Under the pieces are notes generated by a model. That model was not told where the DNA came from. It was given only the letters and a program-made list of their open reading frames with translations, and did no database searches. From Thermococcus guaymasensis DSM 11113 (lineage in GTDB: Archaea; Methanobacteriota_B; Thermococci; Thermococcales; Thermococcaceae), in contig NZ_CP007140.1 of the NCBI RefSeq assembly GCF_000816105.1, positions 1,018,388-1,082,387 of the forward strand: 64,000 nucleotides of DNA. Direction: 5' to 3'. This document shows, piece by piece, positions 49,748 through 62,719 of this stretch (position 1 is the stretch's first letter; every line of letters begins with the position of its first letter). A program made the translations under genes and the position numbers.

Positions 49748-51115
49748 CTAACCTTTCAGGTTCCACTTCTCCCTGCTCAAGAAGAGGTAAGCGTCCTCCT
49801 CCAGCTCCTTGGGAACGTAGTCTAGCAGGATTTCCCCGCTTTTTATATCTTCCCTCACGTTCTTTCCCAGCGCGACCTGGTCCTTCTCCAGGAGCTCCAA
49901 GATGACGTCAATGATGTTCTCCTTAACTCTCTTCTCAGCGTAGAGCCTCTTGCCGATGATCCACACCTTCTCGTTCTTTCTGTAGAAGTCCCAGCCCCTC
50001 TCTGTGAAGAACTCCGGCCCGGGCTTTATTGTGACCCTTTCTCGTTCCCTCCTGTCCACCTCAAGCATCACGAACGCCTTGCCGCTTCTGTGCCCCACAT
50101 CCCAGCTGAGGACTCTGAACCCTTCCCTTGATAGGGCTCTCTCAAAGCCCTTGGCGCTCCTCTCCAGCTGGGGGAGGAGGATGTCATCAACGAGGTCTGG
50201 CTTTGGAAACATTAGGGTAACGAGGTGGGTTCCCTTTCTCCTCAGTTCGGCGAGGTAGCTTCCCTTTGTTCCAGTCTTTCCGAAGAAAAACTCCTCGGAG
50301 GGGTTTTCCAGGAACTGATGCGCCTTGAAGTAGAAAATTCCGTAGCGCTCCCAGCTCAGGTTGGCTGAAACGTTCCGCCTCGGGTCAACTGGGTCGATGA
50401 CGATTAACGGCCTGTCTTCCTTGGTTTCCCTCCTCACGGTCTTCATTGCAACCTCAGGCTCTCTCCTCAGCCAGCCGGCGGGGTCTATTACCTTCTGCCT
50501 CAACATGAAGTCTGCCTTCTCCAGAACTTCCAAGAACGAGCCGTACTTGATGATGAGGATTTCGGCCAGGTAGCCTGAAAAACCCCTTACATAAATTTCA
50601 CTCCCGTAGGCGTTAATGCCCTTCAAAAAGCGCTTGAGCAGTCTAACCTCATCGTTCCGCCCTTTAAGGTTCCCGTTCACCCACCTCGTGTGGAGTATCG
50701 AGCGGTCAACGGCCGTTCTAACGTCTCTCCAGTCCTTGACGTCGTAGCAGGGCACGAGGTCAACGCTCACACCCCGGTATTTGGCTCGAACGTAGGGATG
50801 CTCGGCGTAGGCTATCTCGTATGAGTCGAGTTTTTCCGCAATGGCCTCTCCGAGTTCCAGGCCTTTTTCCCTCAGCTCTTCGAGGGGAGTTTCGAGGGGA
50901 AAGGCAAGGAAAAGGTCGACGTCGTGGTCTCCGGCCAGATAAGTGTCCTTGGCGAGGGAGCCGACAAAATAGGGCTTGACGTCGAGACCGAGTTCGTTGA
51001 TTTTTTCCTCGGCTATGGTTCTCAGCTCCTTCATAAGGGCCTCAACGAAGGCCCTCTCCTCATCCGTCGGGCGTATACTCTGGAGGACTCTCTCTATCAC
51101 TGCCTCGATGTTCAT
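49748..51115 (-). CDS. cca: CCA-adding enzyme (archaeal class I tRNA nucleotidyltransferase)
   Basis: The 455-residue protein has the class I nucleotidyltransferase signature VGSLAKDTYLAGDHDVDLFLAF near residue 50, with the two metal-binding Asp residues in DVD, and a family-typical tail domain (RDDEVR-like NDEVRLLKRFLKGINAYGSEIYVRGFSGY). It adds or repairs the CCA end of tRNA with CTP and ATP. ATG 51115 follows GAGGTGTGGAA. It lies 9 bases after thpR, an arrangement conserved in Thermococcales. Confidence 0.96.
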   Translation of the reverse strand: MNIEAVIERVLQSIRPTDEERAFVEALMKELRTIAEEKINELGLDVKPYFVGSLAKDTYLAGDHDVDLFLAFPLETPLEELREKGLELGEAIAEKLDSYEIAYAEHPYVRAKYRGVSVDLVPCYDVKDWRDVRTAVDRSILHTRWVNGNLKGRNDEVRLLKRFLKGINAYGSEIYVRGFSGYLAEILIIKYGSFLEVLEKADFMLRQKVIDPAGWLRREPEVAMKTVRRETKEDRPLIVIDPVDPRRNVSANLSWERYGIFYFKAHQFLENPSEEFFFGKTGTKGSYLAELRRKGTHLVTLMFPKPDLVDDILLPQLERSAKGFERALSREGFRVLSWDVGHRSGKAFVMLEVDRRERERVTIKPGPEFFTERGWDFYRKNEKVWIIGKRLYAEKRVKENIIDVILELLEKDQVALGKNVREDIKSGEILLDYVPKELEEDAYLFLSREKWNLKG

Positions 51116-51124
51116 TTCCACACC

Positions 51125-51679
51125 TCACTCCGCGAGCTCGAACCTCGCTACCGTCTCGTAAATCGGGCCCTTTGGGGTGAGCGTGCTCTTCTTCAGCTCT
51201 ATGGCATCGACCTCGAACTCGCCAAAGTCCTCGTTGGCCAGTTCCTTCAACGCCATAGCGAGCTCCACCTTGTCGCGGACGAACTTAACGCGTCCGATTG
51301 TTATGTGGGCGACGAAGTCCTTGTCCTTCTTGAAGCCCAAGCGACGCATCTCGCGCTCCACGTCGCTGGCTATCGCCGTTATCCCCTCGTCGTTCTCTAT
51401 GCCTGCCCAGATGACGCGGACGTAGTTCGGGTTCGGGAAGACGCCGATGCCTTTGACCCGAACCTTATGCTTCTTGTGCCTCTTCGCTATCTCGGCCAGG
51501 GCCTTTTTGACTTCCTCCGCCGTTACCTCGTCAATCTCGCCGAGGAACTTGAGCGTTACGTGGAAGTTCTCCCGCTCGACGAACTTTATTTTCGCTGCTT
51601 TGTTTCCTATCCTCTCCTGGGCCTTCAGGAGGTTGTCGCGAACCTCGTCGCTAACATCAATCGCTATGAATGCCCTCAT
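51125..51679 (-). CDS. thpR: RNA 2',3'-cyclic phosphodiesterase (ThpR/LigT)
   Basis: The 184-residue protein has the two HxT motifs of 2H phosphoesterases, [12 protein letters not shown] near residue 43 and [15 protein letters not shown] near residue 130. It opens 2',3'-cyclic phosphate ends to 2'-phosphate, and was first seen as tRNA ligase-like activity. Start ATG 51679 follows GGTGGTATG-type spacing and it is the first gene of the pair with cca. Confidence 0.95.
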   Translation of the reverse strand: MRAFIAIDVSDEVRDNLLKAQERIGNKAAKIKFVERENFHVTLKFLGEIDEVTAEEVKKALAEIAKRHKKHKVRVKGIGVFPNPNYVRVIWAGIENDEGITAIASDVEREMRRLGFKKDKDFVAHITIGRVKFVRDKVELAMALKELANEDFGEFEVDAIELKKSTLTPKGPIYETVARFELAE

Positions 51680-51732
51680 ACCACCACCGAAAAAAGTGGG
51701 GGGAGGGGGTTAAAAGGGATTGCGATTGGTTG

Positions 51733-52911
51733 TCACTCTTTCTCAAGGATGAACCACGGGTACATCTCCACCTTGATTTTTATTTCTGGGGCTTCTTTGT
51801 AAGTTTTTAGATTATACATTGCACATCCTGTATAAATCATTGGTGGGCAGTAAAGCTTTTTATATTCTCCAACAAAGCGTGCCTTTGCTTCGATTTCTAT
51901 GTCTCCCTCATGAAAAGCCACTTCAGGATTAACCGTTACTATAGTGAGTGTTGTTGCCCTGAATATTTCACCCCATGCAGGTGAATCTCCTTTTCTCAAC
52001 TTATAAAATTTGAAGGTTATATCCCTGTTCGGGTCGCTGGAGGATACGTACCATCTAAAGTTAAGCCCATCGCTTGAAGTTTCGCTGAATCCCGCGGATA
52101 TGGAGGGTAAGATGTATGGGAATTCAGGGGCAGCACTGGCACCAATGTTTATCCCCCAAGTCTTTGTTGCCTCTTTTGATTCACCGCTCCCATAGGGCAT
52201 GTAATCGGACAGGAAAACCTGTATGTTTCCATCGAATCTATTGCGATAGTTGAGGATTCTAACTGACTCTTTGACACTGTCTACGGCTAACTTTAGGCCA
52301 TTTTGCTCCTCTTTGTCTGGTACCTCGGCTTCGTGCTTTGTGAACACATAGTAATCATATTGACCACTTGTTGTTGTTCCATACCAAAAATCTGCTTTAA
52401 CTTTGTGAGATGCTTCCAAACACACTCCCTCTGAGTTGCATACCTTTGTGGTTTTTTCTTGCCAGATTATTGTTCCTATCTTCTTAAGCTCTCTTGAGGG
52501 TTCAATATCGACTGAAACAATAGACTTTAGTGGAGTTCTTTCAATTCTAAATATATGTTTCTTGAATTCCTCTTCATTTTGAGAAGTGTCGGCGCTATCG
52601 CTTATGTAGTATGTGGGTATGTACATCCCGTTGGGCAGTTTTCTGAGATATATTCCAACGAAATGAGCTGTGGAAAATTCCGACAGGTTAACCCTCAAAG
52701 TGAGGTGATCCCTGTACCTTTCAATGAATTTGAGAGCATCCTGAACGGCATTTTGTCCCGTGAATACCCTGAACTCTGGGGTGATGCCGGACACGGGAAG
52801 CAAGGCGTTTGGTGGTGTAGTTTTTGCATCTATTCTCTCTATTCCTGTTCCCTTTGCAGGAGAAATGGCTAAAACAACTAGAAGAATTGGGACCAATATT
52901 TTTAGTTTCAT
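51733..52911 (-). CDS. Secreted orphan protein, AT-rich
   Basis: I do not recognise this protein. It has 392 residues with a signal peptide (KLKILVPILLVVLAISPAKG) and no other membrane span. It is beta-rich with two Cys pairs (VCNSEGVC near residue 161, and CPPMIYTGC near residue 362), which could form disulfides outside the cell. The base composition is clearly more AT than flanking genes (frequent TTT, ATA, AAT), suggesting transfer. GGTGGTGAACCTA precedes ATG 52911. The flanking gap 52912-53101 is AT-rich and shows no gene. Confidence 0.75.
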   Translation of the reverse strand: MKLKILVPILLVVLAISPAKGTGIERIDAKTTPPNALLPVSGITPEFRVFTGQNAVQDALKFIERYRDHLTLRVNLSEFSTAHFVGIYLRKLPNGMYIPTYYISDSADTSQNEEEFKKHIFRIERTPLKSIVSVDIEPSRELKKIGTIIWQEKTTKVCNSEGVCLEASHKVKADFWYGTTTSGQYDYYVFTKHEAEVPDKEEQNGLKLAVDSVKESVRILNYRNRFDGNIQVFLSDYMPYGSGESKEATKTWGINIGASAAPEFPYILPSISAGFSETSSDGLNFRWYVSSSDPNRDITFKFYKLRKGDSPAWGEIFRATTLTIVTVNPEVAFHEGDIEIEAKARFVGEYKKLYCPPMIYTGCAMYNLKTYKEAPEIKIKVEMYPWFILEKE

Positions 52912-53101
52912 TAGGTTCACCACCTTTATTGTTCTTCAACAGGATGTTGATTATTAGTTTTATAAATTTTTTATTTATTATAGTTGTCAACATCTATTCT
53001 TCTAGGTGTGATATTACTCATGGCTATGCTATATCCCCTTTATAGAACAAGCAAAAAACAAGTGAAAGACAAAGATCAGACGATATAAAAGTTTTAAAAG
53101 C

Positions 53102-53566
53102 TCACTCCCTCACAACGACGGGGAACTCCTCCCAGGGGAAGACTATCCACTTGTCGGTTCTGAATACATAGAAGTCGGGAACAACCTTCGTCCAGGGCTT
53201 CATGCTGAGGCAGGCGACCTTTACCTCCTTCGCCCCTGCCTTCTTGACCTCCTCGATGACGACTTCAAGGGTCTTGCCGGTATCGCTGACGTCGTCAACT
53301 ATGACGACCTTCTTGCCTTCCAGCAAGCCGTGGAGCGGGATTGTTATCTCCGGTTTCTCCATTCTGTCGTCTATGCCCTTGTAGAACTTGACGTCTATGA
53401 CTTTAACCTCAAGGTCGCCGAGGATGTGGCTGAGCCTCACCGCGGGGATAAGTCCACCTCTCGCTACCCCGACAATGACGTCAGGCATAAAGTTCTTTCT
53501 CAGCTCGTCAGCCAGCGCGAAGATGGCCCTGTCAACCTGCCACCAGGTTAGGTAAACCTTGTCCAT
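53102..53566 (-). CDS. Xanthine/hypoxanthine-type phosphoribosyltransferase
   Basis: The 154-residue protein has the PRTase PRPP-binding motif VVIVDDVSDTGKTLEVV near residue 90, with the two acidic residues and the TGKT turn, and VGVARGGLIPAVRLSHIL for the flexible loop. It would make purine nucleotides from base plus PRPP, similar to the Gpt-like enzymes of Thermococcales. GGAGGTGTCGCT precedes the ATG. Base specificity is not decided by the motifs alone. Confidence 0.9.
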   Translation of the reverse strand: MDKVYLTWWQVDRAIFALADELRKNFMPDVIVGVARGGLIPAVRLSHILGDLEVKVIDVKFYKGIDDRMEKPEITIPLHGLLEGKKVVIVDDVSDTGKTLEVVIEEVKKAGAKEVKVACLSMKPWTKVVPDFYVFRTDKWIVFPWEEFPVVVRE

Positions 53567-53694
53567 AGCGACACCTCCGAATAGCGTGAGTTTTGAGTGT
53601 CACAACTTAAGACTTTGTGTGATGGGTAAAAGTTAAAGATATCGGCTTAAAAAGCCTCCGTTGGCAGAAAAATGTCAAAGGGAAAAGTGGAGAG

Positions 53695-57015
<3,321 letters not shown>

Positions 57016-57075
57016 TCATTTTGCTCAGAGGGTGAATGCGTAGAAAAGGGTGATGTCGGATAAATTGTCCATATG

Positions 57076-57516
57076 CTAAAGGGCCTCGTACACTATTCTG
57101 AGCCGGTAAACGTGCTTCAGCTCTTCACCGGCCATCATTCTAAAAATCTGGCTGAGAGGGCCCTTTAGTATCTTCGAGAGCTTTGAATACATCTCGTATG
57201 CGTGCTGTTCCCTGATGATGGCCTCGACAACCAGTTCTTCGAGGGAGCTTGGTTCAGCCCTTTTATCCTTTAGAACCGGTTCGAGGGATAGTACATCCAT
57301 GTAGTCTATGACCTCACTTCCCTCAAGGCTCTCCTCTGATAGTATGGACTCCAGGGTTCTTCTGTGCCTGAGTTCCTCCTCCGCAATCAGCCGGAAGGTG
57401 TCCGCGAACTCGGCTCTCTCAAAGGTCGCGAAGGTTTCACCCAGCTTGTGGAGGTTGTAAAGCTCGTTTTCTTGGTGTATTAATGCCTCCAGGAGCTCTC
57501 TAACGTTCATTCTCAT
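57076..57516 (-). CDS. Ferritin-like/rubrerythrin-fold diiron protein
   Basis: The 146-residue protein is a four-helix bundle with two ExxH-type metal motifs, EEELRHRRTLE near residue 47 and GEELKHVYRLRIVYE near residue 130, and single glutamates in the partner helices (HQENELYNL, REQHAYEMY). It may act in iron storage or peroxide removal. It lacks the rubredoxin domain of rubrerythrin. Start 57516 overlaps the upstream HAD gene by 17 bases; ATG 57510 is an alternative with a better spaced GGGGATGA. Confidence 0.85.
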   Translation of the reverse strand: MRMNVRELLEALIHQENELYNLHKLGETFATFERAEFADTFRLIAEEELRHRRTLESILSEESLEGSEVIDYMDVLSLEPVLKDKRAEPSSLEELVVEAIIREQHAYEMYSKLSKILKGPLSQIFRMMAGEELKHVYRLRIVYEAL

Positions 57517-58321
57517 CCCCCAGCACTGTGGATATGTGGTTCTTGAGCTCCTTTATGCTTGGGAGCACGAGGTCTGGTTTAACTTCGCTCTTTTCGATGT
57601 CCTTTAGACTGCTGACCCCTGTGAGCACCATTATAGCTTTCATTCCAAAGCGCTTGGCAAAAACGATATCAGTATCCAGCCGGTCTCCCACCATCCAAAT
57701 CTCATCCACGGGCCCGAGCTTCTCTTTGGCAACCTCGTATGCCGGTTCGTTTGGTTTTCCTATTATTAACGGCTCAACTTCAGTAGAGGCCTTCAGCGCC
57801 GCTATTATTGCGCCTGCTCCAGGGTATAGGCCTTCCTCGGCAGGGTAAGTGGTGTCGGGGTTAGTGCCTATGAACTTTGCGCCATTTCTTATCGCCAGCG
57901 TTCCATACTTGAGCTTCTCGTAGGTTAGCTCCGGGTCGAGACCAACAACAACGTACTTAATTTCTCTCCACATACCATTCCTGGCGTCGTCGAGGCCAAC
58001 TGTGCCCCAGCCGAGGCGCTTCATCTCCCGGTGCAGTCCTTCTCCGCCTATGACGAAGATTTTTCCCGGTTTAAGGTGCTTTTTCATATAGAGCCTTGTT
58101 GCTACACCAGATGTTACTATTGTATCCTCGGGGACGTCTATCCCCATCAAGAGAAGCTTCTCACGGTACATGGCCGGATCTCTGGTGGAGTTGTTGGTGA
58201 GAAATATGAACGGGATACTTCTTTTCTTTAAGAATTCTATAACCTCCTTGGCTCCTTCAATCGGTTCGTTTCCCCTGTAAACAACACCATCCATGTCAAA
58301 GATTATGCCTACCATACTCAT
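57500..58321 (-). CDS. HAD-superfamily NagD-like phosphatase
   Basis: The 273-residue protein has the HAD motifs IIFDMDGVVYRG (DxD nucleophile), FLTNNSTRD (motif II), and MVGDRLDTDIVFAKRFGM (motif IV), with an NagD-type C2 cap (GLDPELTYEKLKYGT). It would remove phosphate from a sugar or nucleotide monophosphate. ATG 58315 (MVGIIF) is also possible, as GGGATGAG stands before it. It overlaps the ferritin-like gene, so both are read together. Confidence 0.9.
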   Translation of the reverse strand: MSMVGIIFDMDGVVYRGNEPIEGAKEVIEFLKKRSIPFIFLTNNSTRDPAMYREKLLLMGIDVPEDTIVTSGVATRLYMKKHLKPGKIFVIGGEGLHREMKRLGWGTVGLDDARNGMWREIKYVVVGLDPELTYEKLKYGTLAIRNGAKFIGTNPDTTYPAEEGLYPGAGAIIAALKASTEVEPLIIGKPNEPAYEVAKEKLGPVDEIWMVGDRLDTDIVFAKRFGMKAIMVLTGVSSLKDIEKSEVKPDLVLPSIKELKNHISTVLGDENER

Positions 58322-58374
58322 CCCAGACTAGAAGAGGAGAGGCCCTTTAAAAGCAAATCGGAAAATAGAGGGGA

Positions 58375-59052
58375 TCAGAGTTCGAGCTCTTCGCCTGGCT
58401 GGAGAACAACAACCTCAACCTTGTCCCCGACGAGCCTCTTGAACTCCTCTGGGTCAGCTGAAATCGGGGGCCAGGTGTTGTAGTGCATCGGGACGACCTT
58501 CTTCGGTTTGAGGAGCTCGACGGCCTTGGCAGCCTCCTTAACGCCCATTGTGAAGTGGCCGCCTATCGGGAGCAGGGCAACGTCAATTGGGCCGTAGAGC
58601 TCGGCGAAGAGGCCCATGTCGAGGAACACGAACGTGTCTCCGGCGTGGTATATTGTCTTTCCGTCGAGCTTAACGATGTAGCCGCAGGGGTTTCCGATGC
58701 TGTACTTCCCGTCGCTGCTGGAGTGCCAGGCCGGAACCTGAACGATTCCAACGCCGTCAACCTCGGTCGGGCCGTAGTTCATGCCGATGGTTTCAACCTT
58801 GCCCCCGGCCTGCTCGCTTATGTAGTTGGCTACGTCGTACATTGCCACTATCTTCGCTCCTGTTCTCTTGGCGATCTCAACAGCATCTCCAATGTGGTCG
58901 CTGTGGGCGTGGGTGATCAGAATTAGGTCGGCCTCAATCTCTTCTGGCTTGGCTGCCGCTTTCGGGTTTCCTGTCAGGAACGGGTCTATGAGGATCCTCT
59001 TGCTTCCCTCGATCAGAAAGGCCGCGTGGCCGAGGAACTTCACCTTTACCAT
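58375..59052 (-). CDS. UPF0173 metal-dependent hydrolase (metallo-beta-lactamase fold)
   Basis: The 225-residue protein begins KVKFLGHAAFLIEG and has THAHSDHIGDAVEIA (HxHxDH) near residue 48, with further ligands in VPAWHSSSDG, YHAGDT and VPMHYNTWP, the complete UPF0173 zinc set. The substrate is unknown. GGAGGTGATGGCCA precedes the ATG. On the minus strand CGAAAGGTTTAAGTA at 59088-59102 is a BRE/TATA element about 40 bases upstream. Confidence 0.93.
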   Translation of the reverse strand: MVKVKFLGHAAFLIEGSKRILIDPFLTGNPKAAAKPEEIEADLILITHAHSDHIGDAVEIAKRTGAKIVAMYDVANYISEQAGGKVETIGMNYGPTEVDGVGIVQVPAWHSSSDGKYSIGNPCGYIVKLDGKTIYHAGDTFVFLDMGLFAELYGPIDVALLPIGGHFTMGVKEAAKAVELLKPKKVVPMHYNTWPPISADPEEFKRLVGDKVEVVVLQPGEELEL

Positions 59053-59180
59053 TGGCCATCACCTCCAAGGATAAAATAACCATAGCTTACTTAAACCTTT
59101 CGATGAATAAAAAAGCCCACTAATGAACCCAATAATCACAATGATGCTCTAAAATCCCCCGATGCCCCTTTTGGGAAAGC

Positions 59181-59187
59181 TTATATA
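59181..59187 (+). promoter_or_regulatory. TATA box of the acyl-CoA synthetase/ior operon
   Basis: GGGAAAGC plus TTATATA lies about 35 bases before ATG 59219, leaving a leader of about 10 bases that contains GGTGAG. It would drive the alpha subunit, the 58-codon ORF and iorAB together. Confidence 0.6.
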
Positions 59188-59218
59188 CGATTCACCGGAG
59201 ATTTTAACGGTGAGATTC

Positions 59219-60595
59219 ATGGACCTGGACTACTTCTTCAAACCGAGGGGCATAGCCGTCATCGGGGCATCCAACGATCCCCGGAAGCTCGGCTACGATG
59301 TCTTCAAAAACCTCAAGAGATACAAGGATGGCAAGGTTTACCCAGTCAACATCAAGGACGAGACCGTTCAGGGCATCAAGGCATACAAGAACGTCAAGGA
59401 CATCCCAGATGAAGTTGACCTCGCAGTTATTGTTGTCCCGAAGAGGTTCGTGAAGCAGGCGATAACCGACTGCGGCGAAAAGGGCGTTAAAGGGGCCGTC
59501 ATTATAACTGCCGGCTTCGGTGAGACCGGCGAGGAGGGCAAGAAGGAAGAGCGCGAGCTCGTCGAGATAGCGCACAGCTACGGCATGAGGCTCATCGGGC
59601 CGAACTGCGTCGGCGTGATGAACACCCACAACGACATGAACGCGACCTTCATCATGGACGCCAAGAAGGGAAGCATAGCCTTCGTGAGCCAGAGCGGTGC
59701 CTTGGGAGCCGGAATCGTCTACAAGACCGTCAAGGAAGGGATAGGCTTCTCCAAGTTCATCAGCGTCGGCAACATGGCCGACCTTGACTTTGCTGAGCTG
59801 ATGGAGTACCTAGCCGACACCGAGGAAGACAAGGCAATAGCCCTCTACATCGAAGGAATAAGGGACGGGAGGAAGTTTATCGAGGTCGCCAAGCGCGTTA
59901 CCAAGAAGAAGCCCGTTATAGCACTCAAGGCCGGAAAGAGCGAGAGCGGTGCTAGAGCGGCGTCAAGCCACACCGGTTCTTTAGCTGGAAGCTGGAAGAT
60001 TTACGAGGCGGCGTTCAAGCAGAGCGGCGTCCTCGTGGCCGAGACAATAGACGACATGCTCAGTATGGCGAGGGCCTTCACGCAGCCGCTTCCGAAGGGC
60101 AGACGCGTCGCGATAATGACCAACGCCGGCGGGCCGGGAGTTCTGACCGCGGACGAGCTGGACAAGCGCGGGCTGAAGCTGGCGAACCTTGAGGAGAAGA
60201 CGATGGAGGAGCTCCGCTCGTTCCTCCCGCCGATGGCAGCGGTAAAGAACCCGGTTGACATGATAGCCAGCGCCCGCGGTGAGGACTACTACAGGACGGC
60301 AAAGGCCCTGCTCGAAGACCCGAACGTCGACATGCTCATCGCGATATGTGTCGTCCCGACATTCGCGGGCATGACCCCGACCGAGCACGCCGAGGGCGTT
60401 ATCCGGGCGGTCAAGGAGGTCAACAACGGAAAGCCGGTTCTCGGCCTCTTCATGGCCGGCTACGTGAGTGAGAAGGCGAAGGAGTTCCTTGAGGCAAACG
60501 GAATCCCGAGCTATGAGAGGCCGGAAGACGCGGCAGCTGGTGCCTACGCGCTCGTCCAGCAGGCGAGGAACGCCGGCGTTTTGGAGGAGGAGTGA
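59219..60595 (+). CDS. ADP-forming acetyl/acyl-CoA synthetase alpha subunit
   Basis: The 458-residue protein has the ACD alpha layout: CoA-binding Rossmann domain (RGIAVIGASNDPRKLGYDV), a succinyl-CoA-ligase-like middle (GPNCVGVMNTH, FVSQSGALGAG), and the SSHTGSLAGSWKIY segment near residue 255 whose His is phosphorylated. It turns acyl-CoA plus ADP and phosphate into acid, ATP and CoA with a separate beta subunit not found in this window. The following iorAB suggests aryl-acyl-CoA substrates. ATG 59219 follows GGTGAGATTC. Confidence 0.92.
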   Translation: MDLDYFFKPRGIAVIGASNDPRKLGYDVFKNLKRYKDGKVYPVNIKDETVQGIKAYKNVKDIPDEVDLAVIVVPKRFVKQAITDCGEKGVKGAVIITAGFGETGEEGKKEERELVEIAHSYGMRLIGPNCVGVMNTHNDMNATFIMDAKKGSIAFVSQSGALGAGIVYKTVKEGIGFSKFISVGNMADLDFAELMEYLADTEEDKAIALYIEGIRDGRKFIEVAKRVTKKKPVIALKAGKSESGARAASSHTGSLAGSWKIYEAAFKQSGVLVAETIDDMLSMARAFTQPLPKGRRVAIMTNAGGPGVLTADELDKRGLKLANLEEKTMEELRSFLPPMAAVKNPVDMIASARGEDYYRTAKALLEDPNVDMLIAICVVPTFAGMTPTEHAEGVIRAVKEVNNGKPVLGLFMAGYVSEKAKEFLEANGIPSYERPEDAAAGAYALVQQARNAGVLEEE

Positions 60596-60596
60596 G

Positions 60597-60773
60597 ATGG
60601 GGACAACCCCGAGGCAGAAAGCTGAATTTCCCTCTACTTCTCCCATTACCGTTAGGGAAGTTTATGAGCGTATGAAGGATATGCTGGGCACGGCTGAGAA
60701 TGACCCGCACGACATCTTGAGGGAGATAAGGGAGTTTCGATTTATTACGACTGGCAATGGAGGTGTTGTTTGA
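60597..60773 (+). CDS. Small 58-residue protein between the synthetase and iorA
   Basis: The ORF starts at ATG 60597, one base after the synthetase stop, with GGAGGAGGAG directly upstream, and its TGA overlaps the ATG of iorA at 60773. Translation is MGTTPRQKAE followed by a helical VREVYERMKDMLGTAENDPH segment. The tight fit into the operon supports that it is translated. I see no known domain; it may be a small accessory subunit or a start coupler. Confidence 0.65.
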   Translation: MGTTPRQKAEFPSTSPITVREVYERMKDMLGTAENDPHDILREIREFRFITTGNGGVV

Positions 60774-62719
60774 TGGCAAAGGTTACAGACATGGTGTTGT
60801 GGGACAAGCCTGGGGAGAGGGTTCTCCTCCTCGGCAACCAGGCCATAGCGCGCGGTGCGCTTGAGGCAAACATAGCGGTTTACGCCGCCTACCCCGGAAC
60901 CCCGAGCTCGGAGCTCACCGACACAATGGCCATCGTGGCAAAGAAGGCGGGCGTTTACATGGAGTACTCCACCAACGAGAAGGTCGCTTTCGAGACCGCT
61001 TTAGCTGCTGCCTGGAGCGGCCTCAGGGCCATGACGGCAATGAAGCACGTCGGACTGAACGTCGCCGCCGATACCTTCCTCAGCGCCGTCGGAATGGGCG
61101 TCGAGGGCGGCTTCGTCATAATGGTCGCCGACGATCCGAGCATGTGGAGCAGCCAGAACGAGCAGGACACCAGGGTTTACGCGAAGTTCGCCAACGTCCC
61201 GGTCCTTGAGCCTTCTGACCCGCACGAGGCCAAGGAGATGACGAAGTACGCCTTCGAGCTCAGCGAGAAGTTCAAGCACTTTGTCATCCTTAGGACAACC
61301 ACGAGGAGCTCCCACGCGAGGGGCGACGTCGTCCTCGGAGAGCTACCTGAGGAAATAAAGACCGGCAAGAGGAAGTTCGGGAACTTCAAGAAGGACCCGA
61401 GCAGGTTCGTGGACGTCCCGGCCAACGCCAGGAAGTTCCACCCGATAGTACTTGAGAAGATCGAGAAGATACGTGAGGAGCTCAACAACTGCCCGTTCAA
61501 CCGGATAGAGGGCAAAGAGGACGCCAAGGTCGGTATAATCGCTCCGGGCCTCAGCTACGCCTACGTCAAGGAGGCCCTTCACTGGCTCGGCGTTGATAAT
61601 GTCAAGATTCTTAAGCTCGGAACACCGTTCCCCGTCCCGTACGGGCTGCTTGAGAAGTTTTTCGACGGCCTTGAGAAGGTTCTCATCGTCGAGGAGCTTG
61701 AGCCTGTCGTCGAGGAGCAGGTCAAGACCTGGGCCTACGACAAGGGAATCAGGATTCCGATCCACGGAAAGGACCTCGTGCCGAGGGTCTACGAGATGAC
61801 AACGAGGAGGGCCGTCGAGGCCATAGCCAAGTTCCTCGGTATCCCCACGCCGGTTAACTACGAGGAGCTTGACGCAAAGTACAAGAAGGCGCTTGAGATA
61901 GTCCCGCCGAGGCCACCGAGCCTCTGCCCGGCCTGTCCTCACAGGAACAGCTTCTTCGCCATAAAGAAGGCCACCCACTCAAAGGGCATCTACCCCAGCG
62001 ACATAGGCTGTTACACCCTCGGTCTCCTCCCGCCGCTCAACGCCGTTGACACCACCGTTGCGATGGGTGCCTCAATAGGTATCGCCCACGGACTTGATGT
62101 TGCCTTAAACGGTGTGCCCGGCGAGGACGAGAGGAAGACCGGCAAGGAGAAGAAGGTCATCGTTGCTACCATCGGTGACTCGACCTTCTACCACACCGGA
62201 CTTCCTGCACTCGCTAACGCAATCTACAACCGCTCCAACGTGCTCGTCGTCGTCCTCGACAACCTCGTGACGGCAATGACCGGTGACCAGCCCAACCCGA
62301 GCACCGGCCAGACCCCGCACGGTGAGGGGAGGAGAATACCAATCGAGGACGTTGCCAAGGCGATGGGCGCCGACTTCGTTGCCGTCGTCGACCCCTACGA
62401 CATAAAGGCCACTTACGAGACCATAAAGAAGGCCCTTGAGGTTGACGGTGTCAGTGTCGTCGTCGCGAGGCAGGTCTGTGCCCTCTACAGGATAGGCCAG
62501 ATGAGAAGGAAGGGCGAGAAGTGGCCTATCTACTACGTGGACGAAGAAGCCTGTACCGGCTGTAAGATATGTATCAACGCCTACGGCTGTCCGGCAATCT
62601 ACTGGGACGAGGAGAAGAAGCAGGCGAGAGTTGAGCCGACCATGTGCTGGGGTTGCGGAGGCTGTGCTCAGGTCTGTCCGTTTGGAGCCTTTAAGCCCGT
62701 AGAGGGGGGAGAAGAATGA
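60773..62719 (+). CDS. iorA: Indolepyruvate ferredoxin oxidoreductase alpha subunit
   Basis: The 648-residue protein has the pyruvate-oxidoreductase-type domains: [15 protein letters not shown], the thiamine diphosphate site with GDSTFYHTG and [11 protein letters not shown], and a C-terminal ferredoxin part with two [4Fe-4S] motifs ([26 protein letters not shown]). It oxidises aryl pyruvates to aryl-acetyl-CoA, reducing ferredoxin. The middle holds a CPACPHRN motif. ATG 60773 follows GGAGGTGTTGTTTG. Confidence 0.96.
   Translation: MAKVTDMVLWDKPGERVLLLGNQAIARGALEANIAVYAAYPGTPSSELTDTMAIVAKKAGVYMEYSTNEKVAFETALAAAWSGLRAMTAMKHVGLNVAADTFLSAVGMGVEGGFVIMVADDPSMWSSQNEQDTRVYAKFANVPVLEPSDPHEAKEMTKYAFELSEKFKHFVILRTTTRSSHARGDVVLGELPEEIKTGKRKFGNFKKDPSRFVDVPANARKFHPIVLEKIEKIREELNNCPFNRIEGKEDAKVGIIAPGLSYAYVKEALHWLGVDNVKILKLGTPFPVPYGLLEKFFDGLEKVLIVEELEPVVEEQVKTWAYDKGIRIPIHGKDLVPRVYEMTTRRAVEAIAKFLGIPTPVNYEELDAKYKKALEIVPPRPPSLCPACPHRNSFFAIKKATHSKGIYPSDIGCYTLGLLPPLNAVDTTVAMGASIGIAHGLDVALNGVPGEDERKTGKEKKVIVATIGDSTFYHTGLPALANAIYNRSNVLVVVLDNLVTAMTGDQPNPSTGQTPHGEGRRIPIEDVAKAMGADFVAVVDPYDIKATYETIKKALEVDGVSVVVARQVCALYRIGQMRRKGEKWPIYYVDEEACTGCKICINAYGCPAIYWDEEKKQARVEPTMCWGCGGCAQVCPFGAFKPVEGGEE

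Noticed and set aside
59981-60646. Minus-strand frame of 221 codons across the synthetase end
   Set aside because: No domain and no start signal; it would oppose the tightly packed operon.
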